The notes under the pieces were generated by a model. The model did no database searches. It was not told where the DNA came from and was given only the letters and a program-made list of their open reading frames with translations. A stretch of DNA of 64,000 nucleotides from Pseudosulfitobacter koreensis (GTDB lineage: Bacteria; Pseudomonadota; Alphaproteobacteria; Rhodobacterales; Rhodobacteraceae): contig NZ_JANKJG010000002.1 in NCBI RefSeq assembly GCF_024733015.1, positions 401,035 to 465,034 of the forward strand, given 5' to 3'. The position numbers and the translations under genes were made by a program. Below are positions 56,012-64,000 of the stretch, in pieces (within the stretch, counting starts at the first letter, position 1; each line of letters starts with the position of its first letter).

Positions 56012-57658
56012 ATGGCGCGTTATATCTTCATCACTGGCGGTGTGGTCTCTTCGCTTGGCAAGGGGCTGGCGTCGGCAGCGCTGGGGGCCTTGTTGCAGGC
56101 ACGCGGCTTTTCGGTCCGGTTGCGCAAGCTCGATCCCTATCTGAACGTCGATCCCGGCACCATGTCGCCATTTGAGCATGGCGAGGTGTTTGTGACGGAT
56201 GACGGTGCCGAAACCGATCTGGATCTGGGCCACTACGAGCGTTTCACCGGCGTGCCCGCGCGGCAAACCGATTCAGTCTCATCGGGGCGGATCTATTCCA
56301 CCGTTCTGGAAAAGGAACGGCGCGGCGACTATCTGGGCAAGACAATCCAGGTGGTTCCCCACGTGACCAATGAAATCAAGGAGTTCCTGCACATCGGTGA
56401 CGATGAGGTCGACTTCATGCTCTGCGAGATCGGCGGCACCGTAGGCGACATCGAGGGCCTGCCTTTCTTCGAGGCGATCCGCCAGTTCAGCCATGACAAG
56501 CCGCGCGGCCAGTGCATCTTCATGCACCTGACGTTGCTGCCCTATCTGGCGGCGAGCGGCGAGTTGAAGACCAAGCCGACGCAGCACTCGGTCAAGGAAC
56601 TGCAATCCATCGGCATCGCGCCCGATATCCTGGTCTGCCGATCCGAACAGCCGATCCCCGAGAAAGAGCGCGAAAAGATTGCCCTGTTCTGCAACGTGCG
56701 CAAGGAGGCCGTGGTTGCGGCCTATGACCTGCCCACGATCTACGACGCGCCGCTGGCCTATCACGAGCAGGGTCTGGATCAGGCGGTGCTGGACGCGTTC
56801 CAGATCAGCCCCGCACCGCGCCCCGAGCTGACCACTTGGCAAGACGTCTCTGATCGCGTGCACCACCCCGAGGGCGAGGTGAAGGTCGCGATTGTCGGCA
56901 AGTACACCCAGTTGGAAGACGCGTACAAATCCATCGCCGAGGCGCTGACCCACGGCGGCATGGCCAACCGCGTCAAGGTTCGTATCGAATGGGTCGACGC
57001 GGAAATCTTCGACAAGTCCACCGATGTGGCGGCGCATCTCGACGGGTTCCACGCTATTCTGGTCCCCGGCGGATTTGGCGAGCGCGGCACCGAGGGCAAG
57101 ATCAAGGCGGCGCAATATGCCCGTGAGAACAAGGTGCCCTATCTCGGGATCTGTCTGGGCATGCAGATGGCCGTGATCGAGGCCGCGCGCAACGTCGCGG
57201 GCATTGAGACCGCAGGGTCCGAAGAATTCGACCACGAGGCGGGCAAGAAACGGTTCGAGCCCGTGGTCTACCACCTCAAGGAATGGGTTCAGGGCAATGC
57301 CAAGGTCACCCGCAAGGTTGGCGACGACAAGGGCGGCACCATGCGTCTGGGATCATACGACGCGATCCTGAAAGAAGGATCGAAAGTGGCCAAAGCATAC
57401 GGCACCACCACCATCGACGAGCGCCACCGCCACCGCTATGAGGTGGATATCAAGTATCGCGAACAACTGGAAAAGGCGGGCCTGTGCTTCAGCGGCATGT
57501 CGCCCGATGGCCGCCTGCCCGAAATCATCGAATGGCCCGATCATCCGTGGTTCATCGGCGTACAATTCCACCCCGAGCTGAAATCGAAACCCTTCGCGCC
57601 TCACCCTTTGTTCAACGATTTTGTCCGCGCGGCCAAAGACATCAGCCGCTTGGTCTGA
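56012..57658 (+). CDS. pyrG: CTP synthase
   Basis: 548 residues. The synthetase domain starts '[24 protein letters not shown]' with '[23 protein letters not shown]' and '[12 protein letters not shown]'; the glutaminase domain has '[17 protein letters not shown]' with its nucleophile Cys and '[14 protein letters not shown]' with the catalytic His/Glu. It makes CTP from UTP, ATP and glutamine. Start at 56012; the frame is open 18 codons earlier. Followed by rlmJ after 10 bases. Confidence 0.98.
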   Translation: MARYIFITGGVVSSLGKGLASAALGALLQARGFSVRLRKLDPYLNVDPGTMSPFEHGEVFVTDDGAETDLDLGHYERFTGVPARQTDSVSSGRIYSTVLEKERRGDYLGKTIQVVPHVTNEIKEFLHIGDDEVDFMLCEIGGTVGDIEGLPFFEAIRQFSHDKPRGQCIFMHLTLLPYLAASGELKTKPTQHSVKELQSIGIAPDILVCRSEQPIPEKEREKIALFCNVRKEAVVAAYDLPTIYDAPLAYHEQGLDQAVLDAFQISPAPRPELTTWQDVSDRVHHPEGEVKVAIVGKYTQLEDAYKSIAEALTHGGMANRVKVRIEWVDAEIFDKSTDVAAHLDGFHAILVPGGFGERGTEGKIKAAQYARENKVPYLGICLGMQMAVIEAARNVAGIETAGSEEFDHEAGKKRFEPVVYHLKEWVQGNAKVTRKVGDDKGGTMRLGSYDAILKEGSKVAKAYGTTTIDERHRHRYEVDIKYREQLEKAGLCFSGMSPDGRLPEIIEWPDHPWFIGVQFHPELKSKPFAPHPLFNDFVRAAKDISRLV

Positions 57659-57668
57659 TCCAGGACCC

Positions 57669-58445
57669 ATGCTGAGCTATCAACACATATACCACGCTGG
57701 AAATCTGGCAGATGTGCACAAGCATGGGCTGCTGGCGTGGATGCTCGATTATCTCACGCGCAAGGACAAACCCCTATCCTATATCGAAACCCACGCGGGG
57801 CGCGCCAGCTATGATCTGGACGCCGAGGAGGCGCGCAAGACCGGTGAGGCCGCAATGGGCATCGCCCGTGTGCAGGACTGGTTCGCGCCGGATCACCCCT
57901 TTGCACAGGTCCTGCACCAGACCCGCGCCGAGGATGGCCCGCACGCCTACCCCGGATCGCCGATGATCGCCGCGCGCCTGCTGCGCCCCACCGACACGAT
58001 CCATCTGGCTGAATTACATCCGCGCGAGCATGGCGCGCTGGAATACGCGATGTCGCCCTATCCGGTCACCTGCCACCGTCGCGACGGGTTCGATCTGGCG
58101 CACAGCCTGCTGCCGCCGACACCCCGGCGCGGGATGCTGCTGATTGATCCGTCCTACGAGATCAAGGAAGACTACGACGAGATCCCCCGCCACATCGCCA
58201 AGTACACCCGCGCTTGGAATGTGGGCATCGTGGCCCTGTGGTATCCGGTGCTGACCTCTGCCCTGCATGTGCCGATGCTAAAATCGCTGGTGGGCACCTA
58301 CCCCGACGCCCTGCGCGCCGAGGTTCGTTTCCCCCCCGCACGTCCGGGGCACGGCATGATCGGCGCGGGTCTTTTTGTGATAAATCCGCCTTACGGTCTG
58401 GACGCAGAGGCAAAACGTCTGAAAGATCGTTTCGACCAGCTTTAA
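57669..58445 (+). CDS. rlmJ: 23S rRNA (adenine-N6)-methyltransferase RlmJ
   Basis: 258 residues. Family motifs: 'LSYQHIYHAGNLADVHKHGLLAWML', 'YIETHAGRASYDLD', 'HPREHGALEYAM' and 'RGMLLIDPSYEIKEDY', the last replacing the usual DPPY motif as in E. coli RlmJ, which methylates A2030 of 23S rRNA. Ten bases after pyrG with an overlapping ribosome site, so co-expression is likely. Confidence 0.93.
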   Translation: MLSYQHIYHAGNLADVHKHGLLAWMLDYLTRKDKPLSYIETHAGRASYDLDAEEARKTGEAAMGIARVQDWFAPDHPFAQVLHQTRAEDGPHAYPGSPMIAARLLRPTDTIHLAELHPREHGALEYAMSPYPVTCHRRDGFDLAHSLLPPTPRRGMLLIDPSYEIKEDYDEIPRHIAKYTRAWNVGIVALWYPVLTSALHVPMLKSLVGTYPDALRAEVRFPPARPGHGMIGAGLFVINPPYGLDAEAKRLKDRFDQL

Positions 58446-58459
58446 GACGGGAGAAACCG

Positions 58460-58756
58460 ATGGCCGCCAAAGGATACTGGATCGCGCACAACGTGGTGCA
58501 TGATGCCGAAGCCTACAAGAAATACCAGGCCGCGAACGCCGCCCCGCTGGCCGAATACGGCGGGCGGTTCCTGGTGCGCGGTGGCCAGCAGGTGAACCCC
58601 GAAGGATCCTGGAACAGCCGCACCGTGGTGATCGAATTCCCCAGCTACGCCGCCGCGCGCGCCTGTTATGACAGCGAAAGTTACCGGGCGGCCTACGACC
58701 TGCGCAAGGACGTGGCCGACGGCAACCTTGTGATCGTCGAAGGCTATGATCCCTAG
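58460..58756 (+). CDS. DUF1330 domain protein
   Basis: 98 residues, a dimeric alpha/beta-barrel (DUF1330) fold: 'AAKGYWIAHNVVHDAEAYKKY', 'AEYGGRFLVRGGQQVNPEGS' and 'IEFPSYAAARACYDSESYR'. These resemble monooxygenase-like ABM proteins but the activity is undefined. It starts 15 bases after rlmJ and its stop lies inside the next gene. Confidence 0.88.
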   Translation: MAAKGYWIAHNVVHDAEAYKKYQAANAAPLAEYGGRFLVRGGQQVNPEGSWNSRTVVIEFPSYAAARACYDSESYRAAYDLRKDVADGNLVIVEGYDP

Positions 58757-59423
58757 GGGCCTTTGCCTCTGGTGCGGTGCGCTGGCCGCTCTGATGTGCA
58801 CGCAGGCCGCGGCAGAGTGCGGCACGCCCGTCTGCGTCGTAAACCCCGACAGCCTGGCGCTGACCCGGATCATCACCTTTGACGACCAACAGGCAAGCTT
58901 TGGCCCCGGTCGCCCGCTCGACACGGTCCTTGCCCTGAGCGGTGCGGCCTTCGGCGAGCGGTTTTCCGGCCAGGGCCTGACCGCCAACGGCACCCACGAC
59001 CAGGTGCGCGGCGCGGCGCTTGGCCCCCCTCTGGTCCTGATGGCGGGCAATGAGGGGCAAAATCTGGCGCTGGTGCATATGGGCGGTGCGGCGCGGGTCG
59101 TTTTGCTGGGCTATGGCCCTGCGGGCTTTCCCAAGCGCGATGCCCAAGGCGAAGGGGCCATCGCGGTGATGTTCGACCGCGACCAGCCGGCCCTCGCCTT
59201 TGATCTGCGAGGCGGCGAAGGCGGCATGGCGCAGGTGCAGTTCCTGCGCCGCGACGGATCGTCGATCACCGCCCTGCAACTGGGACCTTTGGGCGAGGAC
59301 ACCTTTGGGTTTACCCGCATGGGTGGCATGGCCGACATCGCGGGCTTCGTGCTGACAAATATCGACATCCAAGGCCTTGCCATCGACAATTTACGCTTTG
59401 GTCCGCCGCCCGATCTGGGCTAG
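58746..59423 (+). CDS. secreted protein, function unknown
   Basis: 225 residues. Signal peptide (IPRGLCLWCGALAALMCTQ, cleavage near AAAEC) and two near-N-terminal cysteines ('AECGTPVCVV') that may pair. The rest is beta-rich: 'GAAFGERFSGQGLTANGTHD', 'VVLLGYGPAGFPKRDAQGEG', 'LRGGEGGMAQVQFLRRDGS' and 'GLAIDNLRFG'. The layout is like PEP-CTERM-free exported sandwich proteins, but I do not recognise it. The ATG is inside the end of DUF1330 (11-base overlap), so translation is coupled. Confidence 0.75.
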   Translation: MIPRGLCLWCGALAALMCTQAAAECGTPVCVVNPDSLALTRIITFDDQQASFGPGRPLDTVLALSGAAFGERFSGQGLTANGTHDQVRGAALGPPLVLMAGNEGQNLALVHMGGAARVVLLGYGPAGFPKRDAQGEGAIAVMFDRDQPALAFDLRGGEGGMAQVQFLRRDGSSITALQLGPLGEDTFGFTRMGGMADIAGFVLTNIDIQGLAIDNLRFGPPPDLG

Positions 59424-59432
59424 GGTCGGCAC

Positions 59433-59879
59433 ATGTTCGAACGCCTCTTTCCCCGCCGTCCCCGCACCCACAAACCGCTGCCCGAACCCGATGCGCAACT
59501 GGCTCTCGGGGCACTTTTGGTGCGCGTGGCCCTCGCCGATCGCAGCTATACAGTGCAGGAAGTCAGCCAGATCGACCGCATCCTGCAGGCAACCTTCGGT
59601 CTGAAACCGCTTGCGGCCGCCAAGCTGCGCGCCACCTGCGAGGCGCTGGAGCGCCATGCGCCCGGCACCGACGAATTCGCCAGGGTCCTGCGCGAAGCGG
59701 TCAGCTATGACGAGCGGCGCGTGCTGGCGGTGGCGATGTGGAAGGTGGTGATGGCCGACGGGCGGCGCAAACCCTCCGAAGAGGCGTCGCTGCACGAGAT
59801 CGAGGCGGCGCTTGGCATCACCGACGCCGACAGCGCCGAAATCCAGGCCGAGGCGACGGGGGCAGCCCCCGGCCATTAG
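59433..59879 (+). CDS. TerB-family protein (first of pair)
   Basis: 148 residues. An all-helical TerB/DjlA N-terminal fold: 'ALGALLVRVALADRSYTVQE', 'ILQATFGLKPLAAAKLRATCEA', 'AVSYDERRVLAVAMWKVVMADGRRKPSEEASLHEIEAALGI'. The paired acidic motif 'MADG' suggests metal or partner binding as in TerB. It is about 40% identical by eye to the next gene and starts ten bases after the previous stop. Its role outside tellurite resistance is not known. Confidence 0.85.
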   Translation: MFERLFPRRPRTHKPLPEPDAQLALGALLVRVALADRSYTVQEVSQIDRILQATFGLKPLAAAKLRATCEALERHAPGTDEFARVLREAVSYDERRVLAVAMWKVVMADGRRKPSEEASLHEIEAALGITDADSAEIQAEATGAAPGH

Positions 59880-59935
59880 GCCAGCGGCCAAACACGGGGA
59901 TTGGCCTTGGCCCGCGAAGCCCCTATATCAGCGAT

Positions 59936-60373
59936 ATGTTTGCAGATTTCCTCAAACGGCTGACCCAGCCGGAGCCCGACCAACTGCCCGACACCGATGC
60001 GCGCCTTGCGCTGACCGCCCTTCTGGTGCGGATTGCCCGGTCCGACGGCACCTATGACACCGGCGAAGCCGCGACAATCGACAACGTCGTGGCCGCCCGC
60101 TATGGCCTGACGCCCGATGCCGCACAGGCCCTTCGCAAGGACGCCGAAGGGCTGGAGGCCGAAGCGCCCGACACCGTTCGTTTTACCCGAGCGATCAAGG
60201 ACGCTGTGCCCTACGAGCACCGCCTCGGCGTGATCGAGGCGATGTGGAAGGTCGTGTTGGCCGACGGCGAACGCGCACAGGAGGAAGACGCGGTGCTGCG
60301 GCTGGTCGCCAACCTTCTGGGTGTCACCGACCGCGACAGCGCCATCGCCCGCCAACAGGTCGAGGGCGCGTGA
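59936..60373 (+). CDS. TerB-family protein (second of pair)
   Basis: 145 residues, the same fold as its neighbour: 'ARLALTALLVRIARSDGTYD', 'NVVAARYGLTPDAAQALRKDAE', 'AVPYEHRLGVIEAMWKVVLADGERAQEEDAVLRLVANLLGV'. The two proteins share the order of helices and the acidic turn but diverge in the linkers, so the duplication is old. Its stop overlaps the GTG start of the next gene by four bases (GTGA). Confidence 0.86.
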   Translation: MFADFLKRLTQPEPDQLPDTDARLALTALLVRIARSDGTYDTGEAATIDNVVAARYGLTPDAAQALRKDAEGLEAEAPDTVRFTRAIKDAVPYEHRLGVIEAMWKVVLADGERAQEEDAVLRLVANLLGVTDRDSAIARQQVEGA

Positions 60374-61104
60374 TCGCAGCCCTTGGCATGTACGACATGC
60401 CCCACGCCCGCGCCGCCAATGACAGGCTGTGGGCCGGGGTGCGCGGTGCCTTGGGCCACGGCCCCGATACGCTGACCCGCGACATGGACCTCTGGCAGGT
60501 CTGGCAGTCGGACGATCTGCTGCTGGCCCAGACCTGCGGCATGCCCTACCGCACGCGCCTGCACGGGCACGTCCAACTGGTCGCAGCCCCCGACCACCAC
60601 CTGCCCGACTGCCCGCCCGGCCAATATTTCAGCTATCTGATCAAGCGCCATGATGACTCGCGCGACCTGGCAGCGCTGGCCGATGGCACGATGGCTTATA
60701 ACGAGGCGCTGTCGCAATCGGGCTGGGCCGCGCCTGCCCTTCACCTGCAAGCCCAGGGCCTCGCGCCCAAGGCAACGCTGCAAACCGGCGCGCATCTCGC
60801 TTCGGTCGCCGCCGTGCTGGACGGCAGCGCCGATTTCGCAGCCATCGACGCGGTCACCTACCTGATGTTTGCAGACACCGCACCCGATACGGCGGCCATG
60901 CTCCACACCTTCGAACGCACGGCACCCACGCCCGCCCTGCCCTACATCACGGCCAAGGGTCGCGACACCGCCCCGCTGGCAGCGGCGCTCGATCACGCCA
61001 TCGCAGCGCTTTCCCCGCAGGACCGCGCCACCCTGCACCTGTTCGGCACCGCGCGACCGCTCCCGGACGCGTATCTGGCGATCCCCACCCCCAAATCCCG
61101 CTGA
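60370..61104 (+). CDS. PhnD/SsuA-like substrate-binding fold protein without a signal peptide
   Basis: 244 residues from a GTG at 60370. 'MYDMPHARAANDRLWAGVRGAL', 'LWQSDDLLLAQTCGMPYRTRLHGHVQLVA', 'GAHLASVAAVLDGSADFAAIDAVTYLMF' resemble the phosphate/phosphonate and transferrin-type periplasmic binding proteins. No signal peptide and no transporter partners are present, so the protein probably stays in the cytoplasm as a sensor or enzyme (inference). Translationally coupled to the TerB pair. Confidence 0.72.
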   Translation: MIAALGMYDMPHARAANDRLWAGVRGALGHGPDTLTRDMDLWQVWQSDDLLLAQTCGMPYRTRLHGHVQLVAAPDHHLPDCPPGQYFSYLIKRHDDSRDLAALADGTMAYNEALSQSGWAAPALHLQAQGLAPKATLQTGAHLASVAAVLDGSADFAAIDAVTYLMFADTAPDTAAMLHTFERTAPTPALPYITAKGRDTAPLAAALDHAIAALSPQDRATLHLFGTARPLPDAYLAIPTPKSR

Positions 61105-61116
61105 AATCCTTCTGAG

Positions 61117-61174
61117 TTTCTTTTGGCCCAAAATATCTCGGGGGAGACGCGTCAGCGTCGGGGGCAGCGCCCCC
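61117..61174 (+). repeat. dispersed intergenic repeat (composite of both families)
   Basis: The first 20 bases (TTTCTTTTGGCCCAAAATAT) match repeat family 2 at 24791 and 39976. The rest (GGGGGAGACGCGTCAGCG, then GGGGGCAGCGCCCCC) resembles family 1's palindromic GC-rich part. It lies 12 bp after a plus-strand gene, in a 234-bp space before the ABC transporter. Apart from the repeat, the space holds an AT-richer stretch (61250-61335) that likely contains the transporter promoter. Confidence 0.6.
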
Positions 61175-61338
61175 ATCATGCCCGCGCCCGCAAGCGCCCA
61201 GTTTCGCAGCACAGCCGCCCCTGCCTTTGCGTCAATCAGGCGGGACTGTTCACTTTGCTTACAAAACCACGTTGCAATGTGCCTAATTTTTGTCCCTTAT
61301 ACCTGTCAAACTGCTCATCATGCCCAAAAGGCCTGCCA

Positions 61339-62115
61339 TTGTCCGACGCGTCCCCTGTCATTGAAATCCACAACCTGCACAAAGCCTACGGCGCGCTCGA
61401 AGTGTTGAAGGGCGTTGATATCTCCGCGCCGCGCGGCAATGTGGTCAGCCTGATCGGCTCTTCGGGGTCGGGGAAATCCACGCTGCTGCGCTGCTGCAAC
61501 CTGCTTGAGGACAGCCAGCAGGGCGAGGTTCTGTTCAAGGGCGAGCCGGTCAAATGGCGCGGCACCGGCCATGGCCGCCGTCCCGGCGATGCGGGTCAGG
61601 TTCTGCGCATCCGCACCAACCTCAGCATGGTGTTCCAGCAGTTCAACCTGTGGGCACATATGACCATCCTGCAAAACGTGATGGAGGCGCCGGTGACGGT
61701 GCTGAAACGCGACGCCAGGGAGGTCGAGGCCTCAGCGCGCGCCTATCTCGACAAGGTCGGCATCGGCGACAAATGCGATGCTTACCCTGCGCAGCTTTCC
61801 GGCGGCCAGCAACAGCGCGCCGCCATCGCGCGCGCGCTCTGCATGGAGCCCGAGGCGCTCTTGTTCGACGAGCCCACCAGCGCGCTCGACCCCGAGCTTG
61901 AGCAGGAAGTGGTCAAGGTGATCAAGGATCTGGCCGCCGAAGGGCGCACCATGATGATCGTGACCCACGACATGAAACTGGCCGCTGACGTGTCGGACCA
62001 CGTGGTGTTCCTGCATCAAGGCCTGATCGAAGAACAGGGGCCGCCCGACACGCTGTTCGGCGCGCCCAAATCGGAACGTCTGCGCGGGTTTCTCTCTGCG
62101 ACCCACGCTGCGTAA
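61339..62115 (+). CDS. polar amino acid type ABC transporter, ATP-binding protein
   Basis: 258 residues, HisP/GlnQ type. Walker A 'LIGSSGSGKSTLLRC', Q-loop 'MVFQQFNLWAHMT', signature 'LSGGQQQRAAIARAL', Walker B 'ALLFDEPTSALDP' and H-loop 'MMIVTHDM' are intact. I chose a TTG start at 61339 (MSDASPVIEIHNL) preceded by AAAAGG; no ATG fits. First gene of a four-gene transporter unit. It has a short insertion after 'EGEPVKWRGTGHGRRPGDAG' like HisP. Confidence 0.9.
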   Translation: MSDASPVIEIHNLHKAYGALEVLKGVDISAPRGNVVSLIGSSGSGKSTLLRCCNLLEDSQQGEVLFKGEPVKWRGTGHGRRPGDAGQVLRIRTNLSMVFQQFNLWAHMTILQNVMEAPVTVLKRDAREVEASARAYLDKVGIGDKCDAYPAQLSGGQQQRAAIARALCMEPEALLFDEPTSALDPELEQEVVKVIKDLAAEGRTMMIVTHDMKLAADVSDHVVFLHQGLIEEQGPPDTLFGAPKSERLRGFLSATHAA

Positions 62116-62143
62116 ACAATAAACCAAAACGGGAGTTTACTTC

Positions 62144-62878
62144 ATGAAAACCATCATCCTTGCCACCGCGGCACTTGCTGTCAGCGCCAGCTTTGCCATG
62201 GCCGACGCACACGGCAAAACCATCCGCATGGGCACCGAGGGCGCCTACCCTCCGTACAACTTCATCAACGACGCAGGCGAGGTCGACGGCTTCGAGCGCG
62301 AGTTGGGCGACGAGCTGTGCCTGCGTGCCGAGCTGACCTGCGAATGGGTCAAGAACGACTGGGACAGCATCATCCCCAACCTCGTGTCCAGCAACTATGA
62401 CACCATCATGGCGGGCATGAGCATCACCGACGAGCGTGACGAAGTCATCGACTTTACCCAGGACTACTTCCCGCCCACCGCATCGGCCTATGTCGCGGCC
62501 GCTGACGGGATCGACGTGACAGAGGCCATCGTGGCCGCACAGACCGCGACCATCCAGGCCGGCTACATCGCCGAAAGCGGTGCCACGCTGGTTGAATTCG
62601 CCACACCCGAGGAAACCGTCGCCGCCGTGCGCAACGGCGAAGCCGACGCGGTCTTTGCCGACCGCGACTATCTGGTGCCGCTGGTCGAGGCGTCTGGTGG
62701 CGAGCTGATGTTCGTGGGCGAAGAAGTGGCCCTTGGCGGCGGCATCGGCATGGGTCTGCGTGAAAGCGACACCGAGCTGAAGGAAAAGTTCGACGCGGTC
62801 ATCACCGAGATGAAAGCCGATGGCACGCTGAACACCATGCTGAAAAAGTGGTTCGGCGACGACACCACGACCTATTGA
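62144..62878 (+). CDS. periplasmic amino acid-binding protein (SBP_bac_3)
   Basis: 244 residues with a signal peptide (cleaved after 'FAMADA'). The family fold begins 'IRMGTEGAYPPYNFINDAGE' with the ligand-binding 'GFERELGDELC', 'DTIMAGMSITDERDEVIDFT' and 'AVRNGEADAVFADRDYLVPL'. By type this serves lysine/arginine/ornithine or histidine class transporters; the ligand cannot be read. A strong hairpin (62886-62911) separates it from the permease. Confidence 0.9.
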   Translation: MKTIILATAALAVSASFAMADAHGKTIRMGTEGAYPPYNFINDAGEVDGFERELGDELCLRAELTCEWVKNDWDSIIPNLVSSNYDTIMAGMSITDERDEVIDFTQDYFPPTASAYVAAADGIDVTEAIVAAQTATIQAGYIAESGATLVEFATPEETVAAVRNGEADAVFADRDYLVPLVEASGGELMFVGEEVALGGGIGMGLRESDTELKEKFDAVITEMKADGTLNTMLKKWFGDDTTTY

Positions 62879-62885
62879 TAAAGCA

Positions 62886-62911
62886 TCAGGGCGGGGTCAC
62901 CCCCGCCCTGA
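62886..62911 (+). terminator. strong hairpin between binding protein and permease genes
   Basis: 11-bp stem TCAGGGCGGGG / CCCCGCCCTGA with a 4-nt loop, eight bases after the binding protein stop. No T run. Such hairpins keep binding protein message more abundant than permease message. Confidence 0.6.
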
Positions 62912-62917
62912 CATCCG

Positions 62918-63799
62918 ATGTTCTCATATTGCACTGATCCTTCGACACTGGGCGGATTGACCTGGCTCTCCTGTTTTCTGACAACAGGGGTGCATCTGTC
63001 GTTCTACATGTCCTTTCTCAAGGTGCTTGCCCTGCTGGCGATCACCGCCCCCGTGGCGCTGGCCTTCGGCTTTTTCGGTGCGATGGCGGCACGCGCAAGT
63101 TTTGTGCCCGTCTCGTGGCTGGGCAAAGGCTATATCGCAGTGGTGCGCGGCGTTCCCGACATCGCGTTCTTTCTGTTCTTCGTGATCGCGCTGGACCAGC
63201 TATTTGAATACGTCCGTCACCGTGCGTTCTGCCCCGATTGGGACCAGCCGGTGCGTCAGGGCAACGATTTCATCGTCTGTCAGGCCGCCAAACTGCCTCT
63301 TGGCAATGCGCCTGTGTGGATACACGAAACCTATTCCTTCGGCCTTGCGGTCATCACCTTTGCCATCGTCTTCGGTGCTTTTGCCGCCAATGTGCTGTTC
63401 GGTGCCATGCGCGCCGTGCCGCGCGCGCAGTTGGAAACCGGCGAGGCTTACGGCATGTCGCAGCGCCAGACCTTCTGGCGCATACTGGTGCCGCAGATGT
63501 GGGTCTATGCCCTGCCCGGCCTGTCGAACCTGTGGATGGTGCTTATCAAGGCGACGCCCCTGCTGTTCCTGCTGGGGATCGAAGACATCGTTTATTGGGC
63601 GCGCGAGTTGGGCGGCACCAAGACGCCGCAGTTCACGCAATATCCCCATGGCGACTGGCGGATGTGGTATTTCCTGGCCTTGCTGATCTTCTACCTGCTG
63701 ATGACCAAAGTGTCGGAAACCTTGCTGGGCCGCCTGATGGCGCGGCTGACGCGCGGACAGGCGACGTCGGGCGGCGAAGCCCAGAGGAAAGCGGCATGA
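62918..63799 (+). CDS. amino acid ABC transporter permease (HisQ type)
   Basis: 293 residues. About five membrane segments and the permease-ATPase coupling helix near 'VPRAQLETGEAYGMSQRQTFWRILVPQMWVYALPG' (EAA loop). The N-terminus 'MFSYCTDPSTLGGLTWLSC' is longer than HisQ. First of two permeases; the ATG of the second lies in its stop codon. Confidence 0.88.
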   Translation: MFSYCTDPSTLGGLTWLSCFLTTGVHLSFYMSFLKVLALLAITAPVALAFGFFGAMAARASFVPVSWLGKGYIAVVRGVPDIAFFLFFVIALDQLFEYVRHRAFCPDWDQPVRQGNDFIVCQAAKLPLGNAPVWIHETYSFGLAVITFAIVFGAFAANVLFGAMRAVPRAQLETGEAYGMSQRQTFWRILVPQMWVYALPGLSNLWMVLIKATPLLFLLGIEDIVYWARELGGTKTPQFTQYPHGDWRMWYFLALLIFYLLMTKVSETLLGRLMARLTRGQATSGGEAQRKAA

Positions 63800-63912
63800 G
63801 CTGTATCGAGACCATCCAGTCCTACGCCTTTCGGTCGCTAGGCTTTGGCGAGCGGCTGCTGCCGCGCTCTGACTGTTGGTTTTCATTGAGAACTGACCCG
63901 GTAGCCCCATAA
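63796..63912 (+). pseudogene. second ABC permease (HisM type), cut by an IS
   Basis: Only 38 codons remain. The start 'MSCIETIQSYAFRSLGFGER' is typical of the second permease of this transporter type in roseobacters, but after LLPRSD (63873) the frame runs into IS21 left-end DNA and stops at 63912. The ATGA overlap with the upstream permease is intact. The 3' part, if present, lies beyond the window. Confidence 0.8.
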
Positions 63913-63933
63913 ATTTTCACTGAGAATTGACCC
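63880..63933 (+). repeat. IS21 terminal tandem repeats
   Basis: TTTTCATTGAGAACTGACCC at 63880 and TTTTCACTGAGAATTGACCC at 63914, 18 of 20 identical, 34 bp apart. Such repeats bind the IstA transposase. Confidence 0.8.
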
Positions 63934-63977
63934 ATGTGAACACATTGCCCTGACGATTCTGATCAGGGAGATATGGA

Positions 63978-64000
63978 GTGATCGACATGGGATTTTTGAG
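63978..64000 (+). CDS. istA: IstA transposase start (partial)
   Basis: GTG at 63978 reads VIDMGFL and is preceded by GGGAG at a seven-base spacing. Many IS21 IstA proteins start MIDMGFLSMI-like, which fits. Only seven codons are seen, so the call rests mainly on the terminal repeats. Confidence 0.55.

Larger units (their letters stand above)
63874..64000 (+). mobile_element. IS21-family element, left end (truncated by window)
   Basis: The element begins TGTTGG at 63874, consistent with the TG terminus of IS21 elements, directly after the permease codon GAC. Two copies of a 20-bp repeat lie inside (63880-63899 and 63914-63933), the multiple terminal repeats typical of IS21 ends, then a transposase start. 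The right end and any target duplication are outside the window. Confidence 0.75.

Overview
The window reads as chromosome of a high-GC alphaproteobacterium of the Rhodobacterales, most likely a roseobacter-type marine Rhodobacteraceae. This is inferred from the gene set (YjiS-like DUF1127 protein, DUF2842, DUF1206, FolE2 instead of FolE, HflKC-DUF2065-DegP synteny, glyQ/glyS split by small membrane genes, a SAM-II riboswitch before metZ) and from short intergenic repeats of a kind I associate with this family. No rRNA, tRNA or CRISPR was found. Gene density is high, with no gene-free stretch above 300 bp.

Layout. 1-15 kb: a partial class V aminotransferase, two tandem Lrp/AsnC regulators divergent from ilvC, an EamA exporter, the minus-strand operon folB-folP-glmM, a SleB-type hydrolase, then a minus-strand block glyQ - small membrane protein - DUF1206 protein - glyS - pyruvate phosphate dikinase paralogue. 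15-31 kb: a secreted protein with a dead trypsin-like domain, an AruI-like ThDP enzyme coupled to trkH, folE2, metZ under a SAM-II riboswitch, an alpha/beta hydrolase, yciB, a DMT transporter, an MgtC-like protein, ftsY and a NuoE-NuoF fusion flavoprotein. 31-48 kb: class III aminotransferase, cyclase-family hydrolase, xseA/purD (divergent), 2Fe-2S ferredoxin, a run rpiA - gor - hflK - hflC - DUF2065 - degP, then GST, sdaA, a DMT transporter and thiN. 48-64 kb: a long acidic disordered protein, DUF2842 gene, purA, a cobalt-type nitrile hydratase operon, secG, pyrG, rlmJ, two TerB-like genes coupled to a PhnD-like protein, and a polar amino acid type ABC transporter whose second permease is cut by the left end of an IS21-family element at the window edge.

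How the parts fit: most genes are housekeeping (branched-chain amino acid, folate, purine, pyrimidine, sulfur amino acid and thiamine metabolism; SRP, SecG and HflKC-DegP protein targeting and quality control). Regulation visible in sequence includes the SAM-II aptamer followed by a terminator, the divergent Lrp-ilvC region, and many 1-11 bp gene overlaps implying translational coupling.

No clear new multi-gene defence or secretion system is visible. The most unusual items are single-locus: a PPDK paralogue whose nucleotide-binding residues look lost while the phospho-His and PEP domains are intact; a roughly 300 bp AT-rich insert in the essential glyS gene; a protease-fold protein with all three catalytic residues replaced; an orphan formate-dehydrogenase-type NuoEF flavoprotein; a 600-residue acidic disordered protein with conserved-looking ends; and a TerB-TerB-PhnD-like operon of unknown role.
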